Shown here in pieces: positions 9,613 through 18,755 of a stretch of DNA of 64,000 nt. Every line of letters starts with the position of its first letter. Within the stretch, counting starts at the first letter, position 1. The notes beneath the pieces were generated by a model. That model had not been told where the DNA came from. It searched no databases and worked only from the letters and a program-made list of their open reading frames with translations. The translations under genes and the position numbers were made by a program. The stretch covers positions 124,001-188,000 of the forward strand of contig NZ_JYJK01000007.1 in NCBI RefSeq assembly GCF_003263785.1, in the 5' to 3' direction. This DNA is from Vibrio variabilis. GTDB taxonomy: Bacteria; Pseudomonadota; Gammaproteobacteria; Enterobacterales; Vibrionaceae.

Positions 9613-10134
9613 CTATATCGAGCAGCGGCTTGCTGCTCGAGCCATTTCCGCTCTTCGCATCGGCATATCATCAATCGTTTGTTTGATTTGAACCCAATTA
9701 GTGGTTGGCCCCCAACGTAATTTCTCTGTTCCATCTTTACCAATCAAAACGGCGGTGTGATCACCCTCTCGAATGTCGTACATTTTAACCAGCTTGTGGT
9801 AATCAAACGTATCTTTTACCCAGCTCGGTGATGAGAAGCCGTCTTTGGTGATCACCATGGTGACAACATCTCGTTCGTCGAGAGCGCATTCATTGATGAG
9901 TGTCCCTAACAGGAACTCATCGACAAGTACGTCCTTGCTCGGTGCAAAATACATAACGCTGCGGTGTGAAAGTCCTTGGTAGTAGCCGCCACTATGATAT
10001 TCGGCGCCGTGCTGGTCGCTATGGTAATTACCGTGAGGATCCACATCGCCGCCTTGTTTTTTAGCGTATTCTGGGTAGCCACACGCTGTGGCGCTAAACA
10101 GTGCCGCAAGGGCTATGATACCTATGCCTTTCAT
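9613..10134 (-). CDS. DUF4174 protein, probable lipoprotein or periplasmic protein
   Basis: 173 residues from the ATG at 10134, chosen because GGAGG lies directly upstream. Residues 1-18 are hydrophobic and end in TAC, a possible lipobox. The mature protein starts with a His/Gly/Tyr-rich stretch that could bind metal. The rest matches DUF4174: VMYFAPSKDVLVDEFL, MYDIREGDHTAVLIGKDG and LRWGPT, a thioredoxin-like fold without an active-site cysteine pair. Function unknown. Confidence 0.75.
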   Translation of the reverse strand: MKGIGIIALAALFSATACGYPEYAKKQGGDVDPHGNYHSDQHGAEYHSGGYYQGLSHRSVMYFAPSKDVLVDEFLLGTLINECALDERDVVTMVITKDGFSSPSWVKDTFDYHKLVKMYDIREGDHTAVLIGKDGTEKLRWGPTTNWVQIKQTIDDMPMRRAEMARAASRCSI

Positions 10135-10262
10135 AATTGCCTCCAAGCAAACAACCAAAAGGTTATACGTTAAGTTTAGCTACTGAGATTCGTCTCACTA
10201 AGTTCCACTTGCGGACAATATTTTTGTTACACTGCTAACATCATAAAACGACACGCAATACT

Positions 10263-10744
10263 ATGAATTCAGCAGCTATTTTTGTGGACGTACAAAATGT
10301 CTACTACACCACCAGACAGGCGTTTGGTGCACGCTTTGACTACAACGCTTTTTGGGCTTGGGTCAGTGAACGATTTAACATTGAAAGTGCAAGAGCCTAT
10401 GCGATTGCTTCCCATGATCCAAAACAGAGACAGTTTCACCATATTTTGCGTGGGATTGGGTTTGATGTTCAGTTGAAACCTTTATTCAACGTTCTGACGG
10501 CAGTGCAAAAGGGGACTGGGATGTCGGTATTGCGCTTGATGTGTTTGAAATGGCGCGTGATGTCGAAAACGTGATTTTGCTTTCCGGCGATGGAGACTTT
10601 GAAGTTTTGGTGGATCGCATTCAGAAACGCTTCGGATCTCGGGTTACGGTAGTGGGTGTTGCGAGTTTGACTGCAAACCACTTAATAGAAGCTGCAAACG
10701 AATTTGTTGCGATAGAAGAACCGTTTTTAATTGGTGCGCGTTAG
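10263..10744 (+). CDS. NYN (LabA/DUF88) domain protein (frame interrupted near 10482)
   Basis: PIN-like nuclease fold. Acidic residues lie in FVDVQN near the start, KGDWDVGIALD in the middle and LLSGDGDF after it, the usual NYN metal-binding pattern. Members act as ribonucleases or RNA-binding regulators; no target can be assigned. The frame breaks in a T run at 10481-10483. Adding one T gives LKPFIQRSDGSAKGDWD and a 160-residue protein, the normal family length. Confidence 0.8.
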
Positions 10745-10772
10745 CTTAAGGTCTCTCACGGGAAAGTTTGTG

Positions 10773-11171
10773 ATGAAAAAAGCCAGTGACATTTTGGTTG
10801 GTGCATTAGAAACCGAGTTTAAAACCGTCAAAGCTATGATGGAGATTTATTGTAAACAGCAGCATGGCTCTAACGCGCTGTGTGAGAGCTGCAAAGCGCT
10901 ACTCACTTATGCGGAGACAAAACTCGATCGCTGCCCTTATGGAGAGAGCAAGCCAACCTGCAATAAATGCCCAATCCATTGTTATAAACCTGAGCAAAAA
11001 CAGCAAATGAAAGCGGTGATGCGCTACGCAGGTCCAAGAATGCTGTTGCCGCATCCGATCCTGTCAATACGCCACCTCATCCACGAAAGACGCGATGTGC
11101 CGTCTAAACCTGAGGCAGGTCGCTCGAACCGTGCTCGTCGAAAAGCTAAGCAAATAGACCAGCTTAAATAG
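10773..11171 (+). CDS. YgbA-like 'nitrous oxide-stimulated promoter' family protein
   Basis: 132 residues from the ATG at 10773. The cysteine pattern C-x10-C-x2-C, then C-x8-C-x2-C-x3-C, together with CPIHCYKPEQKQQM and MRYAGPRML, matches the family named after a nitric-oxide-responsive promoter (E. coli YgbA). The cysteines could hold a metal or iron-sulfur centre. YgbA has been linked to recovery from nitrosative stress, and the exact role is unsettled. It lies 28 bases after the NYN gene and may be co-transcribed. Confidence 0.78.
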   Translation: MKKASDILVGALETEFKTVKAMMEIYCKQQHGSNALCESCKALLTYAETKLDRCPYGESKPTCNKCPIHCYKPEQKQQMKAVMRYAGPRMLLPHPILSIRHLIHERRDVPSKPEAGRSNRARRKAKQIDQLK

Positions 11172-11207
11172 CGCCGGCGAAAGCAATAATATGCGCGACC
11201 GCTACAC

Positions 11208-11642
11208 CTACAGTGAGATGCTTCTTAGTCGTTGATACGGTTTTGGAAACTCATTCCCCAGCGCATTGAACTTGATTCTCTCGATTAACCAAACACAAAC
11301 GTAGCCAGCAAGCGCGACGACAATCCCTAATCGAAACTGCTCAGGAGTAATGACAATCACGAGCCATGCCATTAAACAAATGAGGTTACTGAGCGCGAGA
11401 ATGGGAAACGATAATTTATGCGAAGCATGAGTGAGCGCGTGCGACCACAAAATGCCGCATAGAAAACTCAAAATGATGGCGCTGTAAGACAAGAATAACA
11501 TTCTTGTATTAACACCCATAAAAGTGCCATCAGGTGTAAATGTGGCGATGCAAAGGCTAAATGGGATAAGGCCAAGGTAGCCAAGCCACGTCATTAGCGT
11601 AATGCTTCTCTCAGACGATAGGTTAGACGGTGAGTTTTCCAT
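11208..11642 (-). CDS. DUF3429 membrane protein
   Basis: 144 residues with about four membrane helices, matching DUF3429 (LGYLGLIPF near the start, a FLCGILWSHALT helix and a final LIERIKFNAL region). Function unknown. It starts 13 bases after azlD ends, so azlC, azlD and this gene form a minus-strand operon. Confidence 0.75.
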   Translation of the reverse strand: MENSPSNLSSERSITLMTWLGYLGLIPFSLCIATFTPDGTFMGVNTRMLFLSYSAIILSFLCGILWSHALTHASHKLSFPILALSNLICLMAWLVIVITPEQFRLGIVVALAGYVCVWLIERIKFNALGNEFPKPYQRLRSISL

Positions 11643-11655
11643 AACATCTCAGCGA

Positions 11656-11976
11656 TTAGTGGTTGAATACCCACAAGTTTAAGACGAGAAACACTAAGAT
11701 GCTAACTATGGTCGTGATTAATACGTCTTTGATAATGCGTGCTAAGACGATGGCGAAGGTCGCCGCGAGTAGGTAAGGCAGGTTGTCATCCAGTGCTAGC
11801 TCACCGTGAGGTAAAAATACAATCGGCCCCCAAATCGCTGTTAAAACCGCTGGACTGGCATAGGCTAAAAATCGCTGCGCGCCGCTACTGATGCGAAGCG
11901 GAACTCTTGGTTCTAGAAACAAATAGCGGCTTAAAAATACAATGGCAGTAAGCACGGCAATGATTAAGTAAGTCAT
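11656..11976 (-). CDS. azlD: Branched-chain amino acid exporter small subunit, AzlD type
   Basis: 106 residues with four hydrophobic helices. It carries the family's TFLSRYLFL-like first helix and the FLAYASPAVLTAIW motif. AzlD works with AzlC to export branched-chain amino acids across the inner membrane. Its start overlaps the azlC stop by 4 bases (ATGA), the usual arrangement. Confidence 0.85.
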   Translation of the reverse strand: MTYLIIAVLTAIVFLSRYLFLEPRVPLRISSGAQRFLAYASPAVLTAIWGPIVFLPHGELALDDNLPYLLAATFAIVLARIIKDVLITTIVSILVFLVLNLWVFNH

Positions 11977-12662
11977 TGTTTGAGCTTCCCCTCACTGATA
12001 TACCCAACCGTCATACCGACAATACTTGATATTACCAGCCCAAGTTCTATGCCCATAGCGGCGAAGATAACTGAACAGATTAGTGCAGAAGCAGCCGCAA
12101 GAAAGATCGGCAGTGTCGTGATGTTAGGTACCACAATAGCAATAAATGTCGCGGCTACCGCAAACTCAAGCCCGTACTGCTGTAAGTTAGGGATCTGCGC
12201 ACCAATGACGATACCCACCATAGTCGCGATGTTCCAAATGAGATAGAAGGAGAGACCCGCACCGAGCGCATACCAGCGATCAAACTTCTCTGGTTTGTGG
12301 TGACCGCAGAGTGCAAATAGTTCATCGGTAAGTAAAAAGCCAAGGGTTAAGCGCCAACGCAGTGGCAAACCAACAATGTGGTTACGCATCGACAAGCTAT
12401 AAAGAAAATGACGTGATGTGATAAAAAAGATGGTGACGACCATAGTGAGTAGCGTGGCTCCGGATTTGATCATTCCCATCGCGACAAGCTGTGCGGCACC
12501 GGCGAATAAAATCGCGCTCATCGCTTGTCCTTCCATAGGTGTTAACCCGGAGTCGATAGCAAACGAGCCTGCCAAAAATCCCCACGGCACAACCGCTAAA
12601 CTTAGCGGCAACATCGCAATGCATCCCTGTAGCGCTCGCGAGACATAACTTGATGATTCCAT
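11973..12662 (-). CDS. azlC: Branched-chain amino acid exporter large subunit, AzlC type
   Basis: 229 residues with about seven hydrophobic helices. The N-terminal PLSLAVVPWGFLAGSFA, the GAAQLVAMGMI helix and the HFLYSLSMRNHI motif are typical of AzlC/YgaZ. Expected substrate is leucine, isoleucine, valine or related amino acids. First gene of the azlC-azlD-DUF3429 operon; a GGAGAG ribosome site precedes the ATG. Confidence 0.88.
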   Translation of the reverse strand: MESSSYVSRALQGCIAMLPLSLAVVPWGFLAGSFAIDSGLTPMEGQAMSAILFAGAAQLVAMGMIKSGATLLTMVVTIFFITSRHFLYSLSMRNHIVGLPLRWRLTLGFLLTDELFALCGHHKPEKFDRWYALGAGLSFYLIWNIATMVGIVIGAQIPNLQQYGLEFAVAATFIAIVVPNITTLPIFLAAASALICSVIFAAMGIELGLVISSIVGMTVGYISEGKLKQ

Positions 12663-12799
12663 AAACTCTCTCCTTGAACTGGTTAAGTTGTATTTAAATC
12701 AGTGATTTTCAAGGTTGAGTGCATACAAAATCAGAATTATTTTTATTCGTGACGCCCTGATAGTATCGCGCTCCCTGTTCTAAATTGAATTCAAACCCA

Positions 12800-13622
12800 A
12801 TGAAACGAGCCCTGGTTCCCCTCTATTTTTTCCTGCTTTCTGCGAGCTACGTGTCGCCGGCTTTATCGAATGATGATACGGGCGTTAAAGACGAAGATTA
12901 CGGTCGTACTTTACCCTTCTTTGGTGACAGAGTTAGGGATATGGGAATTAAGCTGCCAAAACCGGTTGGCTTGTCATTGTTTACCCATCAGCAAGAAGAC
13001 TTGATGCAATTGGGGGATTTTAAAATCGATGGCGAACCGGTTGATGACATTCTTCCTGATGGTGGCAGTCAAACCACGAATACGACGAGCATTGTTGCCC
13101 TGCGTGGCGACGTCTGGATACTGCCATTTTGGGCTTTAACGCATGATAGGCAAAGCGGTGACCTCTTCAGATATTTCTATTGGCGTGAACGATTTTTCAA
13201 ATGGAAATCTAGCGCGCCTTGAATTGAACGGCATGGCAACATCCTCAACCATTACAGCGGTGGGAACCACATTGGCCTATGGTCACAAGCAGTTCTTCAC
13301 GACCGTTGATGCTCAATATGTGTCAACGTCAGTATCGGGTGTTGGCGTTAGTCTAGATGCGTTGGTGGTGACGCCGTTGATTGGGCTAAATATTGGCGAC
13401 AGTGGCTGGCGCATTGTGGTGGGAGGTCAATATCAAGACTATCAGCGCCAGCTTAAAGGTCAGCTGGGGGACATCCGCTTTAACGCAACACAAACATCAA
13501 GTCGCTGGTCGACTATGGTGGGTATGCAAAAAGAGTTTACCGATAATTGGGAGGCCTCATTAATGGCTCAAAGCGGCAAAACTCGTGAAGGCGTCACCTT
13601 CATGTTGGGAAAACGTTTCTAG
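12800..13622 (+). CDS. Outer-membrane beta-barrel protein (frame interrupted at about 13127-13143)
   Basis: Signal peptide (residues 1-24, ending PALSN), then alternating amphipathic strands and a final MLGKRF with C-terminal Phe, the signal for outer-membrane assembly. The MKR start at 12800 is preferred. The frame switches in a way that needs two missing bases or one extra. Two deletions, in the T run at 13127-13130 and before ATGATAGG at 13143, would give LPFLGFNAMIGKAV, a good barrel strand and a protein of about 274 residues. Function unknown. It overlaps the convergent EAL gene by 4 bases. Confidence 0.68.
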
Positions 13623-14410
13623 CTCACCAATTTAAGCCGAGGGTAGAGCGTTTGCGGCATAGCAAGGTGATACCCTTGGAAAAAATCAATATCAAGCGCT
13701 TTCATCGCCTCAAGCTGCGCTGCGGTCTCAACGCCTTCTATGACGGTTTTCGCTTTACACGCTTTCGCCAGCTTAATGCCGCTTAACAGTGGCTGAGGGT
13801 TGCCATCCATATAATCCACCAGCAGTTGTCTATCTAGCTTTAATATATTGGGCTTCACTTGAGCAACGCGCTCTGGGCTGGATTCTTTGCAGCCAAAGTC
13901 GTCAATGGCAATTAAAAACTCTTCTTCATTTAAGTGTTTTGCAGCAGATGCCAGAGACATAGGGCTAAATGCGGTAAGTTCAACGAGCTCTACCACTACA
14001 CGTCGGCTATCAAGCTGTAACGCTTTCAGGCGTGACATCAATAATGATGAACGTATCCCTTCCGCAGCGAGGCGCTCACTTGAAATAGGCAAGAAGTTTA
14101 AGAAAATCAGACGTTCACGATATTGAGACATGCTGAAGTTTCGAAGGTGGATAGCTCGGCTCAACCTGTCTACGTTAAGCTGATCTGCCAGGGTAATCTG
14201 ATCGTTTTGAAAATAGAGGTTGGGTGGGATGGGGTCACCGTTGAGATCCACCAATCTCACCAGTGCTTCCATGCCTATGATGGCATTATCTGCATTAAAG
14301 ATAGGTTGAAACACACTTTTCAGCGTCAGGTCTTTGTACTGACCAATGCAACAGCCGGTATCGTCGGTACGTATACATTGGTTGAACTGGTGTTTTTCGG
14401 TTAAAAGCAT
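13619..14410 (-). CDS. EAL-domain protein with altered loop-6 motif
   Basis: 263 residues, almost all EAL domain. Visible: MEALVRLVD (EAL signature), an FLNFLP strand, ELVELTAF, a DDFG motif, LKLDRQLL, IEGVET and FQGYHLA. EAL enzymes hydrolyse cyclic di-GMP. Here the loop-6 motif reads DDFGCKESS where active enzymes have DDFGTGYSS, so activity may be weak or lost and the protein may bind the nucleotide or a partner. The first 30 residues contain two cysteines (CIRTDDTGCC). No sensor domain is attached. Confidence 0.85.
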   Translation of the reverse strand: MLLTEKHQFNQCIRTDDTGCCIGQYKDLTLKSVFQPIFNADNAIIGMEALVRLVDLNGDPIPPNLYFQNDQITLADQLNVDRLSRAIHLRNFSMSQYRERLIFLNFLPISSERLAAEGIRSSLLMSRLKALQLDSRRVVVELVELTAFSPMSLASAAKHLNEEEFLIAIDDFGCKESSPERVAQVKPNILKLDRQLLVDYMDGNPQPLLSGIKLAKACKAKTVIEGVETAAQLEAMKALDIDFFQGYHLAMPQTLYPRLKLVS

Positions 14411-14710
14411 GGTCTAACAAAACGATTAATTATGTCTGACATCTTGTCATGGCTGCCAAACAAGTCAAATTTGTTCGATGAATAAAAATCTCGACAGTTA
14501 TCACTTAAATTTCTTTCAAATATATCCTTTGACGATTATCTGCTCAGTTTAGTATTTAAAATTGAGACATAAACATTGATAAATTAGATGGTTACAGATT
14601 TTATTAGTGTGATAAGTGAGTTGGATCAAATTTGTTTGATAAATGAAAGTAATTGAGAGTTGAGTGAGTTGCTGTCGGTTTTATACTAAATATTTGAACT
14701 GGCTCTCATT
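14411..14710. promoter_or_regulatory. Intergenic AT-rich stretch with repeated TCAAATTTGTT element
   Basis: No gene seen in these 300 bases. The 11-mer TCAAATTTGTT occurs at 14465-14475 and 14636-14646. The flanks are also similar: CGATGAAT follows the first copy and TGATAAAT the second. The second copy is a perfect dyad, ATCAAA-TTTG-TTTGAT, at 14635-14650. These could be binding sites for a regulator of the EAL gene; the regulator is not recognised. Confidence 0.3.
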
Positions 14711-15517
14711 TTATCTTTCATCAAAGAAGTCCTTATTGCGAATATACTTGCTCATTAAGTGATAAGAAAACGGTCGAATGACCCATGATACTAACGAGCG
14801 ACCAAGACGAACTAGGGTAGGTGTGTTTTCATAGATTCGTCCGTTGTAGAGCCACAACACCTTACCTACATGCCAATACAGCAAAGGAAGTGGTGGCAGG
14901 AAAGTGACGATATCCAAGTCGCAGCAGACCCGATAGGTTTTGTGAGCGAGCCGAAAACCCCTCTTAAAGTTATGGTTGCCAATGGCTGGTTGACCAAATG
15001 TGACGATACGTTTTATCGATTTAGGGTACTTTTGTTCTAGGGCATCGGCGATGACGCAACCGATAGCGCCCCCGGAAGAGTGACCGGTTATAGTGACGCG
15101 TTTACCACTTTGAATGAGCTCTGAAGCAATCTCAATGGTTCGTTCAAATAAGCTAATACCAAGGCGGTCTTTTTTATGAGTGGGCTGGCTCTCTTGGTTG
15201 AGTATGTGGTGAAAACCAGCGTGAATTCGATAATTCAAACCAAAAGCTTTGCAGTGGCGTTGCCACATAGCAAACGTAAGTAACCAATCGGTCAGGCTAT
15301 GCGAGCCTTTTATTACGATGACGGCTTCTTCTTTATCTTTACTCCACAATATTCGCACAACGGTTTTGCCGAAGCGGTTCGCGACTGTGCGTTGCCCATT
15401 AGGGTCAAAACCATATCGAGTTTGCTTAAACACTCTTGGGTAAGCGAGATTGCAAAGTACGGCATACTTTTCGTATTGATAGCGTTTTAAACTTTTCACG
15501 ATCTTGGTAGTGAGCAA
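14711..15517 (-). CDS. Class 3 lipase family protein
   Basis: 268 residues. The lipase nucleophile elbow is TGHSSGGAIG (GxSxG), preceded by an IKGSHSLTDWLLTF region, with a likely acid in CCDLDIVTFLPP and a His near YHLMSKY. No signal peptide is visible, so it is probably intracellular. Class 3 lipases hydrolyse ester bonds of acylglycerols. The next gene upstream on the same strand (15613) may be in the same unit, about 95 bases away. Confidence 0.85.
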   Translation of the reverse strand: MLTTKIVKSLKRYQYEKYAVLCNLAYPRVFKQTRYGFDPNGQRTVANRFGKTVVRILWSKDKEEAVIVIKGSHSLTDWLLTFAMWQRHCKAFGLNYRIHAGFHHILNQESQPTHKKDRLGISLFERTIEIASELIQSGKRVTITGHSSGGAIGCVIADALEQKYPKSIKRIVTFGQPAIGNHNFKRGFRLAHKTYRVCCDLDIVTFLPPLPLLYWHVGKVLWLYNGRIYENTPTLVRLGRSLVSWVIRPFSYHLMSKYIRNKDFFDER

Positions 15518-15612
15518 ACGGATAAAGCCACTATGAAAAGTTTTGATGAAGCTTTAATGACAAACAAAGGGGAATACAAGGCTTGGTGATGATAGCGTAC
15601 AGTGTAGAGCAG

Positions 15613-16245
15613 TTAGAGTGATGCGACAGCGTACAGTTGAACGTATTTCATGACACGTTCACCCGAGCAAGGCTTGGTCAATGGATGCAAATAGGTGACG
15701 TAACTTGGGTACAGCTGACAACGCTGAGACAGTTCTTGACTCATCGAGGTGTCGGATCCGAGCAGTTTGACCCCTTGCTTTAAGTAGTGGCTGTCGTCTT
15801 CGGGGAGTTCGTCACTCCACCAGTTAATCAACGAACGACTCTGATGGCAACGGCTTAGCCAGTGGTCGGCGAGTACGACCAAAAGATCGCGCTTTTGCAC
15901 TGCGTATTGATATTCCACTAGCCATTCTTGAACCAGTGAAAAGACATGCTCGCGACTGGTTTGATTCCCATTAACAAAGTGATAAGCCAACACCCAAATG
16001 GTGCCATAGGCGGTACTGACTCGATAAGCACAGCGTAATTGGCTGTTATCTTCTTCATCGAGTGGCGTGATGCTGACATCAAGCTTGTGCTGCTGTATGT
16101 CTGCTTTAAGTCGCCGAGCGAAAGCTGCAGAGAGGTGGCGACTCGTCAAACCACCATTGTGTACGGCTGGATAGTGCTGAAGACATAACGCCTGACAATC
16201 GGTTTGGAACCGTTTGAAACTCTGTACCACTGTGTCGAGAAGCAT
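15613..16245 (-). CDS. Conserved-looking hypothetical protein
   Basis: 210 residues, not recognised. It is soluble, has no signal peptide, and is rich in His, Gln and Trp, with four scattered cysteines. The N-terminus MLLDTVVQSFKRFQ is amphipathic and the middle holds GTIWVLAYHF. It lies upstream of the lipase in the same direction. Coding is supported by a long open frame with Vibrio-like codon use and an AAGGAAT ribosome site before the ATG. No function proposed. Confidence 0.6.
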   Translation of the reverse strand: MLLDTVVQSFKRFQTDCQALCLQHYPAVHNGGLTSRHLSAAFARRLKADIQQHKLDVSITPLDEEDNSQLRCAYRVSTAYGTIWVLAYHFVNGNQTSREHVFSLVQEWLVEYQYAVQKRDLLVVLADHWLSRCHQSRSLINWWSDELPEDDSHYLKQGVKLLGSDTSMSQELSQRCQLYPSYVTYLHPLTKPCSGERVMKYVQLYAVASL

Positions 16246-16302
16246 GACTCATTCCTTGTCTTTGCATAAATGACCCGATTTAAACCAGGCCACGCTGGCT
16301 TC

Positions 16303-16947
16303 CTAAATCCGTTTTTCCCAGGTGCCCCTACGCACTACACCTAAAATCTCAATGTCATCGTCTTGGACCTGATGTATTGCGTTTTTCGATGTGTCGTCAC
16401 CGTACCAGACATGAATAGTGGTGCCGACCTTAACTAAAGTAAAAAAGTCAGGGTGAGGATTTCCCGGTAAGCGCGCTAGAACGATATCGTCATTGATCCA
16501 CTCCAACTCTCTGTTCACCAATGCTACGCAATCCCATTTATAGGAAACGTTTCCTCCAACTGGGTACAAGACAGCAAAACAGTCTTTATATTCAGGAGGA
16601 ACGGGGATGGAGCCCTTACTGGCTGCTTTACCTGTTTTGAGCAGCTCGCTAATTTCTGCGCGACTGTAAACCGGTAACATAGTTGCATTACTGCTTACAG
16701 CCTTAGTCAGTTCGCTCGGCTCGGTGTGTTGATTGCCTACGCCAAAACACAACCAATGTGGTTGTACATTAAAGTAGGAGGCAATCAGCGATAAATCTTC
16801 TATCGATGGATAGGTGCGTGTAGGGCCTTTAGTAAGATATCGACCAATAGTGGCTTTTCCTTTGCCGATGGCTTCAGCAAGTTCGTGGTTGGTGATTTTA
16901 TTTGCCTTGAGCAGCGCTACTATACGTTCTTGATAGCCGTAATCCAT
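16303..16947 (-). CDS. Helix-turn-helix regulator with S24-like C-terminal domain
   Basis: 214 residues from the ATG at 16947, chosen for the GGAGG seven bases before it. Residues 5-60 form an XRE/Cro-type helix-turn-helix: ITNHELAEAIGKGKATIGRY, then SIEDLSLIASYFNV. The C-terminal half resembles the LexA/CI fold (LPVYSRAEI, WINDDIVLARL, FFTLVKVGTTIHVWYG) but I see no Ser-Lys autoprotease pair; WDCVALVN stands where GDSM would be. Probably a phage-type repressor kept as a host regulator that does not self-cleave. No prophage genes surround it. Confidence 0.75.
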   Translation of the reverse strand: MDYGYQERIVALLKANKITNHELAEAIGKGKATIGRYLTKGPTRTYPSIEDLSLIASYFNVQPHWLCFGVGNQHTEPSELTKAVSSNATMLPVYSRAEISELLKTGKAASKGSIPVPPEYKDCFAVLYPVGGNVSYKWDCVALVNRELEWINDDIVLARLPGNPHPDFFTLVKVGTTIHVWYGDDTSKNAIHQVQDDDIEILGVVRRGTWEKRI

Positions 16948-17145
16948 GATTCCTCCATATGTCCGCTGATAGTTTAGTTTATGGGTTTCAGAAATGAAAC
17001 TAAGAGCGTTAATAATGTTTGAAAATGAGATGCGCGCTAGAGGTTTTGTGTGTGATCCAGTGTGTAAATTCACCAATTAGTTTTGAAATCATTACGTTAT
17101 ACACCAAACTGGTAATCAAATTTGCAAAAAAAAGCGAGACTAAAC

Positions 17146-17383
17146 ATGTTTGATACCAAGAAAAGAGCAGCAATTGTATCGGAGCTGCAAGAGTACTTTG
17201 ACCGAGAACTCGAATCCGAGCTCGGGCAATTCGATGCCGAATTTCTGTTGGACTTTCTGATAAAAAAACTTGGGACCCGCCTTTTACAACCAAGGACTAG
17301 AAGATGCCAAAGGGGTGTTGGATCGTCGTGTCGCCGATATAGCTGATGAGCTTTACGAAATTGAGATGCCGGATGACTTATAG
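17146..17383 (+). CDS. DUF2164 family protein (frame interrupted near 17272)
   Basis: Small soluble protein of 78 residues after repair. It begins MFDTKKRAAIVSELQEYF and should continue LGPAFYNQGLEDAKGVLDRR, the DUF2164 signature. The observed CTTGGGACCC at 17270 carries one extra G; removing it restores the family sequence through ELYEIEMPDDL. Function of the family is unknown. A GCGAGA stretch lies 9 bases before the ATG. Confidence 0.75.
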
Positions 17384-17553
17384 ATTTCACAAAGTATGTA
17401 TCGAATTAGGTAGTGACAACATGTTCAAAAATATTGAATGACTCCATCAATGGAGTGTTGTCGTTAAAGTGTCAATTTAAGTAAATACTGTGTCCCATAG
17501 GTTGATGAGTTGTTAACATAACGGGCAATGCACACGGAATCATGGAATTAACG

Positions 17554-18096
17554 ATGGCGGTAAAAGAAGTAAAAAACTACAACCCTGTAGCAAGAGCGTT
17601 ACATTGGCTCTCTGCTATCTTGGTAATAGGCATGTTTGCTATAGGTTTGTGGATGGTTGATCTAACGTACTACAGTCAATGGTACAAAACAGCCCCGGAC
17701 TGGCATCGTTCGGTCGGCATTTTGCTGGCATTGGCGACGGTATTCAGATTGGTTTGGAAACACATAACGGTAGCGCCAAAAGTTGAAGGCAATAAGTTTG
17801 AAAAAGTGGGTTCCAAAGTGGGTCACATTGCTATGTACGTTGCCCTGTTTGTGATTTTTGCTAGTGGTTACCTTATCTCTACCTCAGACGGTCGCGGTAT
17901 CGACGTTTTCAATTGGTTTACCGTACCAGGTTTGGGAGAACTATTCCCAAATCAATCAGACATTGCGGGTGAAGTGCATTTCTATGCTGCTTGGTTCGTC
18001 ATACTTGCCGCTGCTGGTCATGCGCTAGCTGCGTTGAAACATCACTTTATAAACAAAGACAACACTCTTCGGAAAATGTTAGGAGTTTCGAAATGA
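17554..18096 (+). CDS. Cytochrome b561
   Basis: 180 residues with four membrane helices. The first His ligands lie in RALHWLSA and WHRSVGILLA, and later ones in GHIAMYVALF and GEVHFYAAWFVILAAAGHALAAL. These hold two b-type haems that pass electrons across the inner membrane. An alternative ATG lies 12 bases upstream (17542). The stop overlaps the start of yceI (ATGA), and this b561-yceI pairing is common, which suggests the two act together, possibly with a ubiquinone-like ligand in YceI. Confidence 0.9.
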   Translation: MAVKEVKNYNPVARALHWLSAILVIGMFAIGLWMVDLTYYSQWYKTAPDWHRSVGILLALATVFRLVWKHITVAPKVEGNKFEKVGSKVGHIAMYVALFVIFASGYLISTSDGRGIDVFNWFTVPGLGELFPNQSDIAGEVHFYAAWFVILAAAGHALAALKHHFINKDNTLRKMLGVSK

Positions 18097-18662
18097 AAAA
18101 GACACTAATCGCTACTGGAATGGCCGCGGCAATGCTTTTGCCACTAGGTGCAAACGCTGCTGACTATGCTATCGACACTAAAGGCGCTCACGCTTCAATC
18201 AACTTCAAAGTGAGCCACCTGGGTTATAGCTTTATCAAAGGTCGTTTTAACACATTTTCTGGTGACTTTAGCTACGACCCAGCAAACATCGAAGCGTCAA
18301 CAGTCAACGTTGTCGTCGATACAACCAGCCTTGACTCAAACCACGCAGAGCGTGATAAGCATATTCGTAGCTCAGATTTTATCGATGCGGGTAAGTATAA
18401 AGAAGCAACGTTCAAGAGCACGAACGTGAAAGATAAGGGTGATGGCAAGCTAGACGTAATGGGCGAGCTTACTTTACACGGGGTTACTCAGCCAATCACG
18501 ATTGAGGCGGAGTTCATCGGTGCAGGTCAAGACCCTTGGGGTGGCCAGCGCGCAGGTTTCATCGGCACAACTCGCTTAGAATTGGCTGATTTCAAAATCC
18601 CTGTGATGGGCGCATCAAGCTACGTTGACATGGAGCTGCATGTCGAAGGTATTCAGAAGTAG
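18093..18662 (+). CDS. yceI: YceI family periplasmic lipid-binding protein
   Basis: 189 residues. Signal peptide of 22 residues ending GANAA. The mature chain is the YceI lipocalin-like barrel, with DTKGAHASINFKVSHLGYS, GRFNTFSGDFSYD and ELTLHGVTQPI. Family members bind isoprenoid quinones or similar lipids in the periplasm and some are induced by alkaline pH. Translationally coupled to the cytochrome b561 gene by a 4-base overlap, and ended by a strong terminator. Confidence 0.92.
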   Translation: MKKTLIATGMAAAMLLPLGANAADYAIDTKGAHASINFKVSHLGYSFIKGRFNTFSGDFSYDPANIEASTVNVVVDTTSLDSNHAERDKHIRSSDFIDAGKYKEATFKSTNVKDKGDGKLDVMGELTLHGVTQPITIEAEFIGAGQDPWGGQRAGFIGTTRLELADFKIPVMGASSYVDMELHVEGIQK

Positions 18663-18683
18663 TTTTAGTCGTTGAAATTAAGT

Positions 18684-18713
18684 AGCCCCGGTTTTTACAC
18701 CGGGGCTTTTTTC
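18684..18713 (+). terminator. Terminator after yceI
   Basis: AGCCCCGGT / ACCGGGGCT stem, 6-base loop, then six T. Confidence 0.92.
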
Positions 18714-18755
18714 GGCCAAACGACTTATTTCCTAGCCAAAAATGGGTGTGTTGTA

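Noticed and set aside
10263..11171. NYN nuclease and YgbA-like gene as a toxin system
   Set aside because: Neither family is a known toxin or antitoxin, and spacing alone is not evidence.
16303..17383. Toxin-antitoxin pair or prophage remnant (HTH protein with small DUF2164 gene)
   Set aside because: The genes are divergent, DUF2164 is not a toxin family, and no integrase, attachment site or phage gene is present.
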